Numbered from the stretch's first letter, positions 47,992 through 56,932 are shown. The stretch is DNA of 64,000 nt from Streptomyces coryli (GCF_011044975.1 NZ_JAAKZV010000010.1:1-64000), one strand, 5' to 3'. A program made the numbers and translations. The notes: a model not told the origin generated them from the sequence alone.

Positions 47992-48876
47992 TCAGGCGGC
48001 GGTGGTCAGGCGGGCGGCGGCCGCGGCCAGGCGTTTGACGGCGCGCATGCGGCGCATGCGCACGGCGCCTGTGGCTGTCCCGGCGCGGGTGCTTTGAGCG
48101 GCGTCCGAGACCGGGTCGGGGCCGTAGCGGGAGCTGATGGCCAGCGCCTCCGGCCGGGTCAGCAGCCCGGATTCGATGGCGCGGATGAGGACTTCGAGGA
48201 GGCGCAGCTCCTCCGGCGCCGATACCGGGGTGCGGGCGAGACCGTGGCGGCGAGCAGCGCCGAGCAGCAAGGCGGCCTCGGCGCGCCAGACCGGATCGAC
48301 GGCCGGATCCGTGTCGACGAGCGGGATGTCGGGGGAGAGGCGCGCCACGGCGTGGGGCTCGCTGTCGTGGCCCAGGTCGCGGCGCAGCCGCTTGGCGGTG
48401 TCCAGCGCCAGGTTGGCGGCGCAGCTGCCGGGCCGGGTGTGGATGCGGCCGATGGCCGCGATCTCAAAGACGGCCGAGACGGCATGGCCGGCCAAGTCCT
48501 GGAAGCTGCCGCGACCGGCATGGGCCAGGCGGTGGGCCAGGGTCATCGCGGCCGGCAGCATCGCCTGCACCACGATCCGTACGGCGAAGGTGTGGTGCGC
48601 GCCGCGCCCTGCGGCCCGGGCCAGCAACATCCGCAGCAGGTCATCCTTGTGCGCCGCACTGGTGGGCGCCGTCGGCTGCAGCGCGGCGAGCAGCTGCCCG
48701 GCCGTCCCGCCGAAGCCGCCGGCGGGTGCGGGCGGCAGCGCCAGCTGGGCGGCGTCGAGCCAGCCGGACACCGCGGCGGCGCGCTCGCCGTCGGCGCACA
48801 GCGCGGCGAAGTCGGCGTTGAGGCGGGCGAATACGTCGGCGGCCGCCGGCCGGGTGGCGGGGGAGTGCTCGGTCAC
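47992..48876 (-). CDS. hypothetical protein, first gene of the leftward conjugation operon, 294 aa
   Basis: GTG 48876 (VTEHSPATRPAAADVFARL) has AGGAGT 7 nt upstream. The protein is helical; FAVRIVVQAMLPAAMTLAHR and FQDLAGHAVSAVFEIAAIGR faintly recall sigma-factor region 2, and the C-terminus is basic with Arg/Met repeats (VRMRRMRAVKRLA). It could be a DNA-binding regulator of the operon. No family is recognised firmly. The palindrome-rich promoter region lies directly upstream. Confidence 0.5.
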   Translation of the reverse strand: MTEHSPATRPAAADVFARLNADFAALCADGERAAAVSGWLDAAQLALPPAPAGGFGGTAGQLLAALQPTAPTSAAHKDDLLRMLLARAAGRGAHHTFAVRIVVQAMLPAAMTLAHRLAHAGRGSFQDLAGHAVSAVFEIAAIGRIHTRPGSCAANLALDTAKRLRRDLGHDSEPHAVARLSPDIPLVDTDPAVDPVWRAEAALLLGAARRHGLARTPVSAPEELRLLEVLIRAIESGLLTRPEALAISSRYGPDPVSDAAQSTRAGTATGAVRMRRMRAVKRLAAAAARLTTAA

Positions 48877-48920
48877 GGGCACGACTCCTTTCGGATCTCG
48901 TGCCGTTGACCATTCACCTC

Positions 48921-49145
48921 GCCGGTAGCCCAGAAGATGGCCCGGAAGATGGCCCAAATTCCCGGCTACCGCAGGTCACGCCATCCTTCGCCCGCCCTGG
49001 CTACCCCCTCAAGGGGGTTGGGCTACCGGTTCAACCGGTAGCCCAACCCCAAAAGTAACGAGTTGATAACAGTGCGGGGCGGGGTGTGACAACCGGTAGC
49101 CCACGAAGGGCTTGAGAGGGGTGAGAGGCCATTGGGCTACCCGAC
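48921..49145. promoter_or_regulatory. divergent control region with 37-bp hairpin and GGCTACC/GGTAGCC array
   Basis: GGGGTTGGGCTACCGGTT (49014-49031), C, and its exact complement (49033-49050) form 18-bp arms. Further half-sites are GCCGGTAGCCC (48921-48931), GGCTACCG (48964-48971), GGCTACC (49000-49006), AACCGGTAGCCCA (49091-49103) and TTGGGCTACCC (49133-49143). The region separates the leftward T4SS operon (start 48876) from the rightward coupling-protein operon (start 49166) and probably controls both. Confidence 0.75.
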
Positions 49146-49165
49146 CCGCGAAGGAGCACCCCGTC

Positions 49166-49618
49166 ATGAACCCTTGGGATGCCGCCGCCCGCTCGTTGAC
49201 CGAGCCCACCGTCTTCGGACCGCCGTGGACCTGGCCGGTGATACTCGCCCTCCTCGCCGCCGTCGTCCTCGTCGAGATCCACCGGCGCCGCGGCCGCCGG
49301 GTCGCGGACGCGCTGCCGCGCCGGGTGAGCGTGCAGATGCAGCCGACAACGGACTTCGACCCCGACCCCAGCGAAGTCGTGCGCTACGCCTGGCACCTCT
49401 CCCGCGCCCGCCTCGCCGCCGGCGACACCCCCGACGCCGGCGCCGCCGTACGGCTGCACTTCACCGCCGACGGCGACGGCCAGCTCGTCATGCGGGTGCA
49501 CGGCCCCGAAAAGGCCGCCGCCGTCCTCGACCTGTCCGGCTACGGCCAGGTAGAAGCCCACCGCCTCGACACCGGCCGGCCCGCCGGCAACGCGTACGGG
49601 AAGGGGAAGCGGCTGTGA
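49166..49618 (+). CDS. single-pass membrane protein upstream of the coupling ATPase, 150 aa
   Basis: ATG 49166 follows AAGGAG. One membrane helix (WPVILALLAAVVLVEIHRRR, about 23-42) anchors a soluble domain of about 100 residues (VVRYAWHLSRARLAAGDTPD, then AGAAVRLHFTADGDGQLVMR). Coupling proteins of Gram-positive T4SS are often split, with the membrane anchor in a separate small protein; this gene overlaps the coupling ATPase start by 4 nt, which itself has no membrane helix. That pairing is inference. Confidence 0.6.
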   Translation: MNPWDAAARSLTEPTVFGPPWTWPVILALLAAVVLVEIHRRRGRRVADALPRRVSVQMQPTTDFDPDPSEVVRYAWHLSRARLAAGDTPDAGAAVRLHFTADGDGQLVMRVHGPEKAAAVLDLSGYGQVEAHRLDTGRPAGNAYGKGKRL

Positions 49619-51795
49619 GTGCGATCGTCGACCTGAGCAAGCCGGACGGCACCGTGCCCGCGCCGCGGCCGGGCGGCCGGTACGTCGAGCGGGCCGAGCT
49701 GGTGCTCGCCGAGACCGACTCCCGCCCGCTGCACATCCCGACCCTGGACCCGGACCCGCTGCAGCAACTCGCCGCCATCATCACCGGCGTCGACGCGGAG
49801 GCCGGCGAGGGCGTCGACGTCGCCATCGACCTGGTGCCGGTCACCCCCAAGGCGCTCGAGCGTCGCCGCAAGAAGGAAGTCCGCGCCTCGCGCCGCGGCC
49901 CCACCGCGTACGGGGAGTCCCTCACCACCGGCGGCGGCAGCGGAGGAGGCGCGATCCTCGGGTCGCTGAGCTCCGCCTGGAGCGGCGGCACGAAGGGCGG
50001 CCACGGCGGCGGGAGGCGGCAGCGGATGCCGCGGCAGAGCGATATCAAGGAGGCGGTGGGAAAGTTCACCCGCTCCGGCGGCCCCTTTTTCCACACCCAG
50101 ATCCTGCTGCGCACCACCGCCACGCATCCGGGCCAGGCGGCCGAGCGGATGCACCGGCTGCTGACCCTCTTCGCCGGCATGGCCGATGAGAACCGGCTCG
50201 TGGTGCGCCGCCCGAAATACCGGCGGCAGATCGTCTCCTTTGACGAGCGGATGGCCACCGGCCGCTTCCGCCCGGCCCGCCGGCAGTGGCTGTCCGCCGG
50301 GGAGCTCCTCGGCTTCCTCAAGCCGCCCACCGCCAAGTGCACAGCCAGGAACGTCGCCCGCATCTCCGGCGTGATCGCCCCGGCGCCGGCGAAACTGCCC
50401 GTCTACACCGGCCAGCCCGACCTGTATCCGCTCGGCCTGGCCACCTACCCGGACGGCATCGAGCGCATGGCCGCGGTGCGGCTGGTGGAGTTGCTGTTCG
50501 CCCTCGAGCTCGGCAAGTCCGGGTTCGGCAAGACCGAACGCGCCCTGATCGCTTTGGTGGCGCTCGCGTACGCCGGCGTCGGCTGCTGGTTCCTCGACCC
50601 GCACGGGGAGGCCTGGGAGCGCGTCCGGCCCTACCTTGCCCGCGCCGAGCTGCACGACCGGATGCAGGCAATCACCCTGACCACCCCGCAGCCGGACACG
50701 ATGGTCGTCTCCTGGAACCCGCTGTCCATGACCGGCCGTACCGCCGCTGATATCGAGCACACCGTCAAGGCTGTCGTCGACGGCATCGCCGCCGGCATGA
50801 GCTGGGGCGACGCCCACCCCCGTGCCCGCACCGTGCTGGCGAAGACGGTCGAGGCTCTGTGCGAGCTGTCCTTGCGCCTGAACGCCGAGAACAAGCCCGA
50901 GCTGCAGCCCACCATCTTCCAGATCCGTTCCTGGCTGACCAAGCCGGCCTGGCGCGAGGCCCTGCTGCCGCTGCTGCCCGAACGCGTCCAGGCGTACTGG
51001 CACGACACCTTCCCCAACATCGACGCATCCGGGATGCCCACCGTCACCTACGCCATCGACCAGCTCGACGTCAGCATGGCCCTGCGCTGCTTCTTCGGCT
51101 CCCCGCAAGGCGGCTACGACGCCCGGCACGCCATGGACCACGGCAAGATCATGTTCGTGTGCCCGTCCGTCGGCGGCGACGATCACCCCCTCGTCGACTG
51201 CCTGCTCATCCACGATCTGTACCGGGCCGGCCGCTCCCGCCAGGACACCCCCCGGCATCTGCGTAAGACGTTCTTCGCCTGGATCGACGAGCTCACCGCC
51301 GTCGACAACTCCACCAAAGGGTTCGTCGCCGCGATCTGCGAGCAGCTGCGCAAGTACGAGGTGCACCTGATCGGGATGACGCAGATGATGATGCGGCTGA
51401 CCGACCCCACCCGCCGCGCCCTGCTGCAGAACAGCTCCCTCCTCGCGACCACCAACGCCGACGTCGACGAGGCCGCGGTCATCGCCAAGCGCCTCGACGG
51501 CGTCAGCGCCGAGGACATCACCGCCCTGGGCCAATACGAGTACCTGATGCGGCTGATGCTCGACGGCCGCCCCACCCACGCCTTCAAGATCCGCGGCGTG
51601 CCGCTGGAGGACTTCCACGCCTCCCGGCACAACCCCGCCGGCCTCCCCGCCCTGGACAAGGCGATCGACCGCGGCATGACCCGCCGCCCAGCGAAGGAGA
51701 TCGAGGACGGTCTCGCCACCCTCGACGCCGACATCTTCCGCCACTTCGCCGATCTGCTGGACGGCGACGACCCCACCGACACCGCCGTCGACTAG
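49615..51795 (+). CDS. VirD4/TraD-type coupling ATPase, 726 aa
   Basis: GTG 49615 overlaps the previous stop by 4 nt. Walker A is LGKSGFGKT (residues 299-307) followed by WFLDPHGEAWERVRPYL, the typical TraD/TraG second strand; Walker B is TFFAWIDELTAV; VHLIGMTQMMMRLTDPTRRA matches the Q-containing sensor motif. The N-terminal 290 residues have no membrane helix but a Gly-rich linker. T4CPs bring the relaxosome to the channel and pump DNA. This is a second DNA pump in addition to the TraB-like one at 3263. Confidence 0.85.
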   Translation: MSAIVDLSKPDGTVPAPRPGGRYVERAELVLAETDSRPLHIPTLDPDPLQQLAAIITGVDAEAGEGVDVAIDLVPVTPKALERRRKKEVRASRRGPTAYGESLTTGGGSGGGAILGSLSSAWSGGTKGGHGGGRRQRMPRQSDIKEAVGKFTRSGGPFFHTQILLRTTATHPGQAAERMHRLLTLFAGMADENRLVVRRPKYRRQIVSFDERMATGRFRPARRQWLSAGELLGFLKPPTAKCTARNVARISGVIAPAPAKLPVYTGQPDLYPLGLATYPDGIERMAAVRLVELLFALELGKSGFGKTERALIALVALAYAGVGCWFLDPHGEAWERVRPYLARAELHDRMQAITLTTPQPDTMVVSWNPLSMTGRTAADIEHTVKAVVDGIAAGMSWGDAHPRARTVLAKTVEALCELSLRLNAENKPELQPTIFQIRSWLTKPAWREALLPLLPERVQAYWHDTFPNIDASGMPTVTYAIDQLDVSMALRCFFGSPQGGYDARHAMDHGKIMFVCPSVGGDDHPLVDCLLIHDLYRAGRSRQDTPRHLRKTFFAWIDELTAVDNSTKGFVAAICEQLRKYEVHLIGMTQMMMRLTDPTRRALLQNSSLLATTNADVDEAAVIAKRLDGVSAEDITALGQYEYLMRLMLDGRPTHAFKIRGVPLEDFHASRHNPAGLPALDKAIDRGMTRRPAKEIEDGLATLDADIFRHFADLLDGDDPTDTAVD

Positions 51796-51829
51796 GGCGT
51801 CGCCCGACGGAGAAGAGGAGCAGCACCCC

Positions 51830-52783
51830 ATGCCCTACCCGCACCCCGCGCCGCTTGGCGCCTCCCGGCTCGGCCAGCAGGCCCTCGAGGTGCTCTACCA
51901 GCACCGTCTCGTCTCCACCCGCCAGCTGCACCGGCTGCTCACCCCTACCCACGCCAACGCCGACTACCTGCGCAAGCAGCTGCATCGGCTGCGTGCCCGC
52001 GACATGGTCGACCGCGTCGGCCGCCGCGCCAACGGGCAGTCCGAGCTGTTGTGGTGGGTCACCGACGCCGGCGCGGCCGCCATCGAGGCCGCCGGGCAGC
52101 TCTCGGTGCGCCCGTACCGCATGAACGAGACGGCTGCCTTCGGCCCGCTGCAGGAACACACGCTCGCGCTGAACGAAACCGGGCTGTGCTTCGTCGAATG
52201 GGCGCGTCGCCGCGACGACGAGTGCCATCCGCTGGACTGGACCCCTGAACTGGCCCACCGGCTGCGCGACGGTGAGACCCGCCCGGGGGATGAGGCCTTC
52301 CTCGTCCCCGACTCCGTCCTGCGTTACGTCCACACCGGCAGCGGCCCGGGCGGCCAGCGGCGGCTGCTCACCTTCTTCGTCGAGCTCGACCGCGCGACGA
52401 TGTCCGTCGCCCGGCTCGCCGACAAGGTCCGCAACTACGACCGTTACCGCTCGTACGTCCCCGCCCCGCCCCCCGGGCTCAGCGGCCGCAAGAACCCCTC
52501 GGGCCGGCCCGCGTGGAAGGACCGCTACCCCGCCTTCCCGCGCCTGCTGATCGTCTTGACCGGCGCGTCCGAGCAGCGGCTCCAACGCCGCACCGACGAC
52601 CTGCGCAGCCTCGTCAACGCCGACCCCAAGCTCGCCCGCAGCCCACTACGCGCCGGCGTCACCAGCCTGCAGCAGCTGGCGAAGGCCGGACCGTTCGCCC
52701 CCATCTTCACCCCGCTGCTCGGCGCCCCCACCGGCCTGGACGCCTTCCTCACCCCGCCCGCGGCCAGCACCTCCGCGGCCTGA
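51830..52783 (+). CDS. replication-relaxation family winged-helix protein, 317 aa
   Basis: The N-terminus is a winged helix (QQALEVLYQHRLVSTRQLHR, YLRKQLHRLRARDMVDRVGR), followed by the nuclease-like region of the Replic_Relax family: LNETGLCFVEWARRRDD, VPDSVLRYVHTGSGPGGQRR, TFFVELDRATMSVARLADKV, YPAFPRLLIVLTGASEQRL. Members occur beside coupling proteins on actinomycete and firmicute plasmids and are thought to act in relaxation at the transfer origin. No HUH or MobA relaxase is seen elsewhere in the window, so this is the best relaxase-related candidate. Confidence 0.75.
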   Translation: MPYPHPAPLGASRLGQQALEVLYQHRLVSTRQLHRLLTPTHANADYLRKQLHRLRARDMVDRVGRRANGQSELLWWVTDAGAAAIEAAGQLSVRPYRMNETAAFGPLQEHTLALNETGLCFVEWARRRDDECHPLDWTPELAHRLRDGETRPGDEAFLVPDSVLRYVHTGSGPGGQRRLLTFFVELDRATMSVARLADKVRNYDRYRSYVPAPPPGLSGRKNPSGRPAWKDRYPAFPRLLIVLTGASEQRLQRRTDDLRSLVNADPKLARSPLRAGVTSLQQLAKAGPFAPIFTPLLGAPTGLDAFLTPPAASTSAA

Positions 52784-52817
52784 CCCAGGGCCGGCAGCAG
52801 ACGCAAGGAGAACACCC

Positions 52818-53159
52818 ATGACCACGCCCTCGCCGACACCGACCCCGTACGCCTACCGCCTCTTCGACTGCGACCACGTCGCACGACTCCTCAACCTCCC
52901 GTGGAAGCCGCGCCCGACGCGCGGAGTCGAGCGGCCGCTCGGCTCAGTGGTCGAAGGCCCTCTGATTGCCGAACTCGGCGCCGCCCTGGAGCACGTACGC
53001 AACGCCTGCGCCCTGGCCACCCGGGGAGCCGCGGCCAACACCGCCGACACCGCCACCACCGAGGACGACCTGCACCGCTACATCCGCATGAACATCGACC
53101 TCATCCAGAAGGAGCTCACCACCATGCCCGCGGCCCTCGGCGCCGCCGACGCCACCTGA
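52818..53159 (+). CDS. hypothetical protein, 113 aa
   Basis: ATG 52818 follows AAGGAGAA. The soluble protein (YAYRLFDCDHVARLLNLPWK, LIAELGAALEHVRNACALAT) is helical with Pro-rich start. It shares size and style (a target segment then PLTTEL/PLIAEL-like helix) with the next gene, suggesting the two are distant paralogues: EGPLIAELGAALEHVRN here and FGPLTTELLAALTHVKK there. Function unknown. Confidence 0.55.
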   Translation: MTTPSPTPTPYAYRLFDCDHVARLLNLPWKPRPTRGVERPLGSVVEGPLIAELGAALEHVRNACALATRGAAANTADTATTEDDLHRYIRMNIDLIQKELTTMPAALGAADAT

Positions 53160-53210
53160 TCAGCAAGCCCGACGCTCGTCCGCCACCGGCCCCACCGAGG
53201 GAGAAGGCCC

Positions 53211-53555
53211 ATGTGGTTCACCCGCCGAGATGCTCAGCCCGCACTGCACGCCTGCGCCGACCTCGACGGCATCGAGCTGCCGTTCGGCCCGCTGACGACC
53301 GAACTACTCGCCGCACTCACCCACGTCAAGAAGATCGATTTCCTGGCCGGCAGGGAAGTCTGCCCCGAGGAGTACCAGCGCGTCGCCCACGCCCTCGTCC
53401 GCATACTGCTCGACGGCTGGCAGCAGCAGACCGACGGCCGCGGCCGGATCGAGGATCTCCTCGCCTCCCCGCCCACCGGCATGGAGCCGAGCCGCGAGCA
53501 CGCTTACGCCAACCCCGCCGGCGCGGCGTGGCAGCCCACGCAGCGATGGGCGTGA
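53211..53555 (+). CDS. hypothetical protein, 114 aa
   Basis: ATG 53211 has GGGAGAAGG upstream. FGPLTTELLAALTHVKKIDF aligns loosely with the corresponding part of the preceding 113-aa protein, consistent with a duplication. The C-terminal part is polar. It ends the rightward operon starting at 49166. No family recognised. Confidence 0.5.
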   Translation: MWFTRRDAQPALHACADLDGIELPFGPLTTELLAALTHVKKIDFLAGREVCPEEYQRVAHALVRILLDGWQQQTDGRGRIEDLLASPPTGMEPSREHAYANPAGAAWQPTQRWA

Positions 53556-53834
53556 AGACATGTCGACATAATTAGCGGGAGCACAGATAGCTTGTGTCAG
53601 CGTTTGCACCGAAGGGCCACAATTTGCGCCAGACTTCTGGGTGTTGGTCCCGACATGACTGGTGCGGACGTGCGAATAGGGGCTGCAGAACTGGCCGAAT
53701 AACACATAGCGTAGACCCCGAAGTTACTCAGAGGTGTGAACCCTCATCGCTTCCGCAACCAGTTGCGGGTTGAGGGCGTCGCTTCGATACGAGGGGAACC
53801 GCACTCGCGACCGAGTGCACAGCGGGAGGCACGG
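53556..53834. other. intergenic region upstream of the Tad locus
   Basis: This 279-bp stretch is markedly more AT-rich than its surroundings and contains a 10-bp palindrome ATGTCGACAT (53560-53569). It presumably holds the promoter of the Tad pilus operon. No gene or terminator hairpin was recognised. Confidence 0.45.
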
Positions 53835-54416
53835 ATGATCACTTCACCCCCCATGACCCGACGTGCGGCCCACCGGGCCGCCGCGGCTGCCGTCTGTGCC
53901 GGCCTGCTACTCGCGGCCGGCTGCAGCAGCGGAGACAACTCCGACTCGGACAAGCCGAAGGCCTCCCCGAAGCCCTCGGCCACCGTCGACGCCAAAGAGG
54001 CCGCCGCCAAGCGCAAGGTGCAGGAGGTCTACGAGGGAATGCGCCGGGAGCAGCGCAAGACCTACCTCAAGGCCACCATCGTCGGAACCGATCTCCGGAA
54101 GTACACCTACGACAAGGCCCTCGGCAACATCAAGCAGGAGCTGTTCCGGATGCAGCAGGCCGGGGTGGTCTACAAGGGCGAGGCGAAGAGCACCGTCAAG
54201 GTCCTCGCGGTCGACCTCGAGGCGGACCCGCAGAAGGCCATGGTCGATGAGTGCTACGACACCTCGAACTGGAAGCCGGTGCTGAAGAAGACCGGCAAGG
54301 ACGTCTCCAACGATGAGCAGCACCGCCGCTATCACGTCACCGGCACCGTGGAGACCGTCGGCAAGGGCAACTGGATGGTGACCGACTACGAACCGGACCG
54401 GGGGCGGCCATGCTGA
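53835..54416 (+). CDS. lipoprotein at the start of the Tad locus, 193 aa
   Basis: ATG 53835 has GGGAGG upstream. A signal peptide with lipobox (AAVCAGLLLAAGCSSGDNSD, Cys near residue 29) is followed by a Lys/Pro/Ser linker and an NTF2-like alpha+beta domain (VQEVYEGMRREQRKTYLKAT, VTGTVETVGKGNWMVTDYEP). The end overlaps the next gene by 7 nt. Similar small lipoproteins of unknown role accompany actinomycete Tad and conjugation loci. It may be an accessory of pilus assembly. Confidence 0.7.
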   Translation: MITSPPMTRRAAHRAAAAAVCAGLLLAAGCSSGDNSDSDKPKASPKPSATVDAKEAAAKRKVQEVYEGMRREQRKTYLKATIVGTDLRKYTYDKALGNIKQELFRMQQAGVVYKGEAKSTVKVLAVDLEADPQKAMVDECYDTSNWKPVLKKTGKDVSNDEQHRRYHVTGTVETVGKGNWMVTDYEPDRGRPC

Positions 54417-55348
54417 CCCGCACCACATCGACGCTCGCCGCCATCGTGACCGCGGTGGTCCTGATCCTGGCAGGCAGCGCGCACGCCCAGGACGACCCGA
54501 GCATTGCCCCACCCAGTGGCCAGTGCGAGAACAAAGATGACGTGTGCTGGAACGTCACCGACCCGGGCAAGGACGGCGGCAAGAAGCCCGCAGGCCAGAA
54601 GGGGTCCACCGGCGGCGGCAAGAAGCAGAAGTGCGTGGTGGGCGACAAGCCGGTCCCCTGCTACTCCAAGGACTTCGGCTACTACAGCCACGGCTGCTAT
54701 CTGAAGAAGGCCGACCCGCAGCCCCCGGCGAGTGACCCCGCGTGGGACGGCCACAAGCCCGGCGACGGCTACGTCGTGGAAGAGACGTGTTTCGGCGCCG
54801 GCGGCCAGACCCAAACCCTTGGCTGGATGGCCGAGGCTCCCGGCCCCGGCGCGGCTGTAGATCCGGCCGTCCTTGCCCAAGAGGCGCTCGGCAAGATGAC
54901 GCTGAAGCCCGCAGACATTCACGTGGCCCCGAAGCCGGGCAACAAGGGCGTGGTCGGGCTGCCGGTGTGGGTGTGGACGACCAAGTCGGAAACCACCTGG
55001 GGCCCGAACACCGCCTCCGCGTCGGCCGGCGGCGTCACCGTCACGGTCACCGCGAAGGTGAAGAACATCCGCTGGTCGATGGGCGACGGCAGCTCGGTCA
55101 CCTGCAGCACCCCGGGCAAGGCCTACAAGGCCGCGTACGGCAAGCGGGTGCCGGATGAGGCCCGCGGCGAGTGCGGCACTGACGGCTACACGCAGCCGTC
55201 GTCGACGAAGGACGGCGGCAAGTACACCATCACCGCCACCTCCACCTGGGCGGTGGAGTGGACCGGCGGCGGGCAAAGCGGCGAACTGACCGAGACGCGC
55301 CAGGCGCAGGCCCAGGTCACCATCGCCGAGATGCAGGTTCTGAACTAG
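54410..55348 (+). CDS. secreted hypothetical protein, 312 aa
   Basis: A signal peptide (LAAIVTAVVLILAGSAHAQD, cleavage after AHA near residue 26) leads to a Cys-containing extracellular region (CENKDDVCWNV; KCVVGDKPVPCYSKDF; SHGCYL) and a beta-rich C-terminal part (SASAGGVTVTVTAKVKNIRW; YTITATSTWAVEWTGGG). The Cys residues are even-spaced and may form disulphides. It is coupled to the lipoprotein gene and precedes cpaB, so an outer pilus or envelope component is likely by position. Confidence 0.65.
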   Translation: MLTRTTSTLAAIVTAVVLILAGSAHAQDDPSIAPPSGQCENKDDVCWNVTDPGKDGGKKPAGQKGSTGGGKKQKCVVGDKPVPCYSKDFGYYSHGCYLKKADPQPPASDPAWDGHKPGDGYVVEETCFGAGGQTQTLGWMAEAPGPGAAVDPAVLAQEALGKMTLKPADIHVAPKPGNKGVVGLPVWVWTTKSETTWGPNTASASAGGVTVTVTAKVKNIRWSMGDGSSVTCSTPGKAYKAAYGKRVPDEARGECGTDGYTQPSSTKDGGKYTITATSTWAVEWTGGGQSGELTETRQAQAQVTIAEMQVLN

Positions 55349-55360
55349 GAGCAGCCAGTT

Positions 55361-56056
55361 ATGGATTCGATGTCCGCGCCGCCGTCGCCCGCCTCGCCGC
55401 CGTCGCCACGTAACGGCTCGTCGCCGATGCGCCCGGCGTCGGTGCCGGTCACCACCAGCTCGCCGGTGCGCCGGCAGCGCCGCTGGGCGCTGGTCGCGGT
55501 CGGCCTGGTGCTCGCCGCGCTCGGGGCCCTGGTCGCGATGGCGGCCGTCAACAACGCTGGCAACCGGCAGCAGGTCCTGGTGCTGGCCGCGGATGTGCCG
55601 CTGGGCCAGAAGATCGAGTCCGGAGATCTGAAGGTCGTCTCAGTGTCGGCGGATCCGGCGCTGGAGCCGGTCAAGGCCGGCGAGAAGGACCAGGTCGTCG
55701 GCCGCAGCGCGAAGGTCGGTCTGGTCAAGGGCAGCATGCTCACCCAGGGGCAGCTGACGTCCAAGACCGCCGGGGATGACAAGCAGGTGGTCGGGGTGCA
55801 GGCCAAGCGCGGGCAGATGCCCTCCGGCGTGCTGGAACCCGGTGATCAGGTCGCGTTGGTGACCACCCCGGCCGAGGGCGAGGACGTCGCGGAGAAAACC
55901 CCCAGCAAGGTCATCGGCACGGTGGTGTCGGTGTCCGACCCGGATCCCAACGGCGCCGTGGTGGTCAACGTCGCGGTTAGTCCCACCGAGGGGCCGACCG
56001 TGGCCGCCCGCGCCGCCGCCGACCGGATCGCGCTGGTCCGCGAGCCGAGGAGCTAA
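55361..56056 (+). CDS. cpaB: CpaB/RcpC-like SAF-domain pilus assembly protein, 231 aa
   Basis: After a Pro/Ser-rich cytoplasmic start there is a membrane helix (LVAVGLVLAALGALVAMAAV, about 43-62) and a SAF domain: QQVLVLAADVPLGQKIESGD, KVVSVSADPALEPV, VKGSMLTQGQLTS. In Tad systems CpaB/RcpC lies across the envelope and is needed for pilus export. Length is near that of actinobacterial versions. It is followed after 3 nt by the TadZ-like gene. Confidence 0.8.
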   Translation: MDSMSAPPSPASPPSPRNGSSPMRPASVPVTTSSPVRRQRRWALVAVGLVLAALGALVAMAAVNNAGNRQQVLVLAADVPLGQKIESGDLKVVSVSADPALEPVKAGEKDQVVGRSAKVGLVKGSMLTQGQLTSKTAGDDKQVVGVQAKRGQMPSGVLEPGDQVALVTTPAEGEDVAEKTPSKVIGTVVSVSDPDPNGAVVVNVAVSPTEGPTVAARAAADRIALVREPRS

Positions 56057-56059
56057 ACG

Positions 56060-56932
56060 ATGTCCGTTGTTGCGCTGGTGTCTGCTCACAGCGGGTCGGT
56101 CACCTGCTCCTCCCTCGCCCTGGCGCTGGCCTCGATGCGGCCGACGCTGCTGGCCGAGTGCGACCCGGCGGGCGGCACCATCCGGGGCGGGCTGCTGCAG
56201 GGGAACCTGGAGGCCTCGGTCGGCCTGCACAAGCTGGCGACCGCCGACCGTCAAGGGCCGGCGGCGCTGGCGGTGGCGTTCGAGCGGCAGTTGCGGATGC
56301 TGGATACCGGCGGGGACCGGCAGTTCCTCGCCGGGCTGACCGATCCGCGGCAGGCCGCGTCGCTGGCCGGAACCTGGCCGCAGCTGGCGCACCTGCTCGA
56401 GCTGATGGACCGCCGCGCCTTCTACGACGTCATCATCGATTGCGGGCGGCTGGTCGTCGACGCCGGCGGCCTGCACCCGCACGCGTTCCCCGCGCCGCTG
56501 CTGCACCGGGCGGATGCGGTGCTGCTCGTCACCGACGCCTCCGACGCCTCCCTCGCGTTGTCGAAGCATGCGCTGGAGATTCTCGGCAAGGAGCTGGTGG
56601 GCCACGGCTCGGACGCCGAGGCGCTCGGCCTGCTGCTCGTCGAGCGCGGTCGCTACAACAGCCACACCGTGGAAAAGCACCTGCGGGCCCCGATGCTGGG
56701 GATCATGCCGTGGGATGTGCCCACCGCCGACTACCTGTGCCTGGGGGCGAAGCAGCCGCGCGGGCTGGCCCGCACCCCGCTGATGCGTGCGGCCCGCTCG
56801 AGCGCGGACCAGATCGACGCGTACGCGCGGCGGCGCCAGACACGCCGCGAATACTCCGTGCAGCCGGCCAATCCCCAGGTCGCCGACGTCATCGACCGCA
56901 TCGCCCGCCTGCGCCAGAACAAGGACCGCTGA
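56060..56932 (+). CDS. TadZ/CpaE-like ParA-superfamily protein without Walker lysines, 290 aa
   Basis: GAGGAGC precedes ATG 56060. The fold follows MinD/TadZ: VVALVSAHSGSVTCSSLALA at the P-loop position, LLAECDPAGGTIRGGLL (Walker A'), FYDVIIDCGRLVVD (Walker B) and ADAVLLVTDASDASLAL. The P-loop reads SAHSGSVTCSS, without the GK(S/T) lysine, so ATP binding is doubtful. TadZ proteins place the pilus machine at its site in the cell. One-base overlap with the ATPase gene. Confidence 0.75.
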   Translation: MSVVALVSAHSGSVTCSSLALALASMRPTLLAECDPAGGTIRGGLLQGNLEASVGLHKLATADRQGPAALAVAFERQLRMLDTGGDRQFLAGLTDPRQAASLAGTWPQLAHLLELMDRRAFYDVIIDCGRLVVDAGGLHPHAFPAPLLHRADAVLLVTDASDASLALSKHALEILGKELVGHGSDAEALGLLLVERGRYNSHTVEKHLRAPMLGIMPWDVPTADYLCLGAKQPRGLARTPLMRAARSSADQIDAYARRRQTRREYSVQPANPQVADVIDRIARLRQNKDR

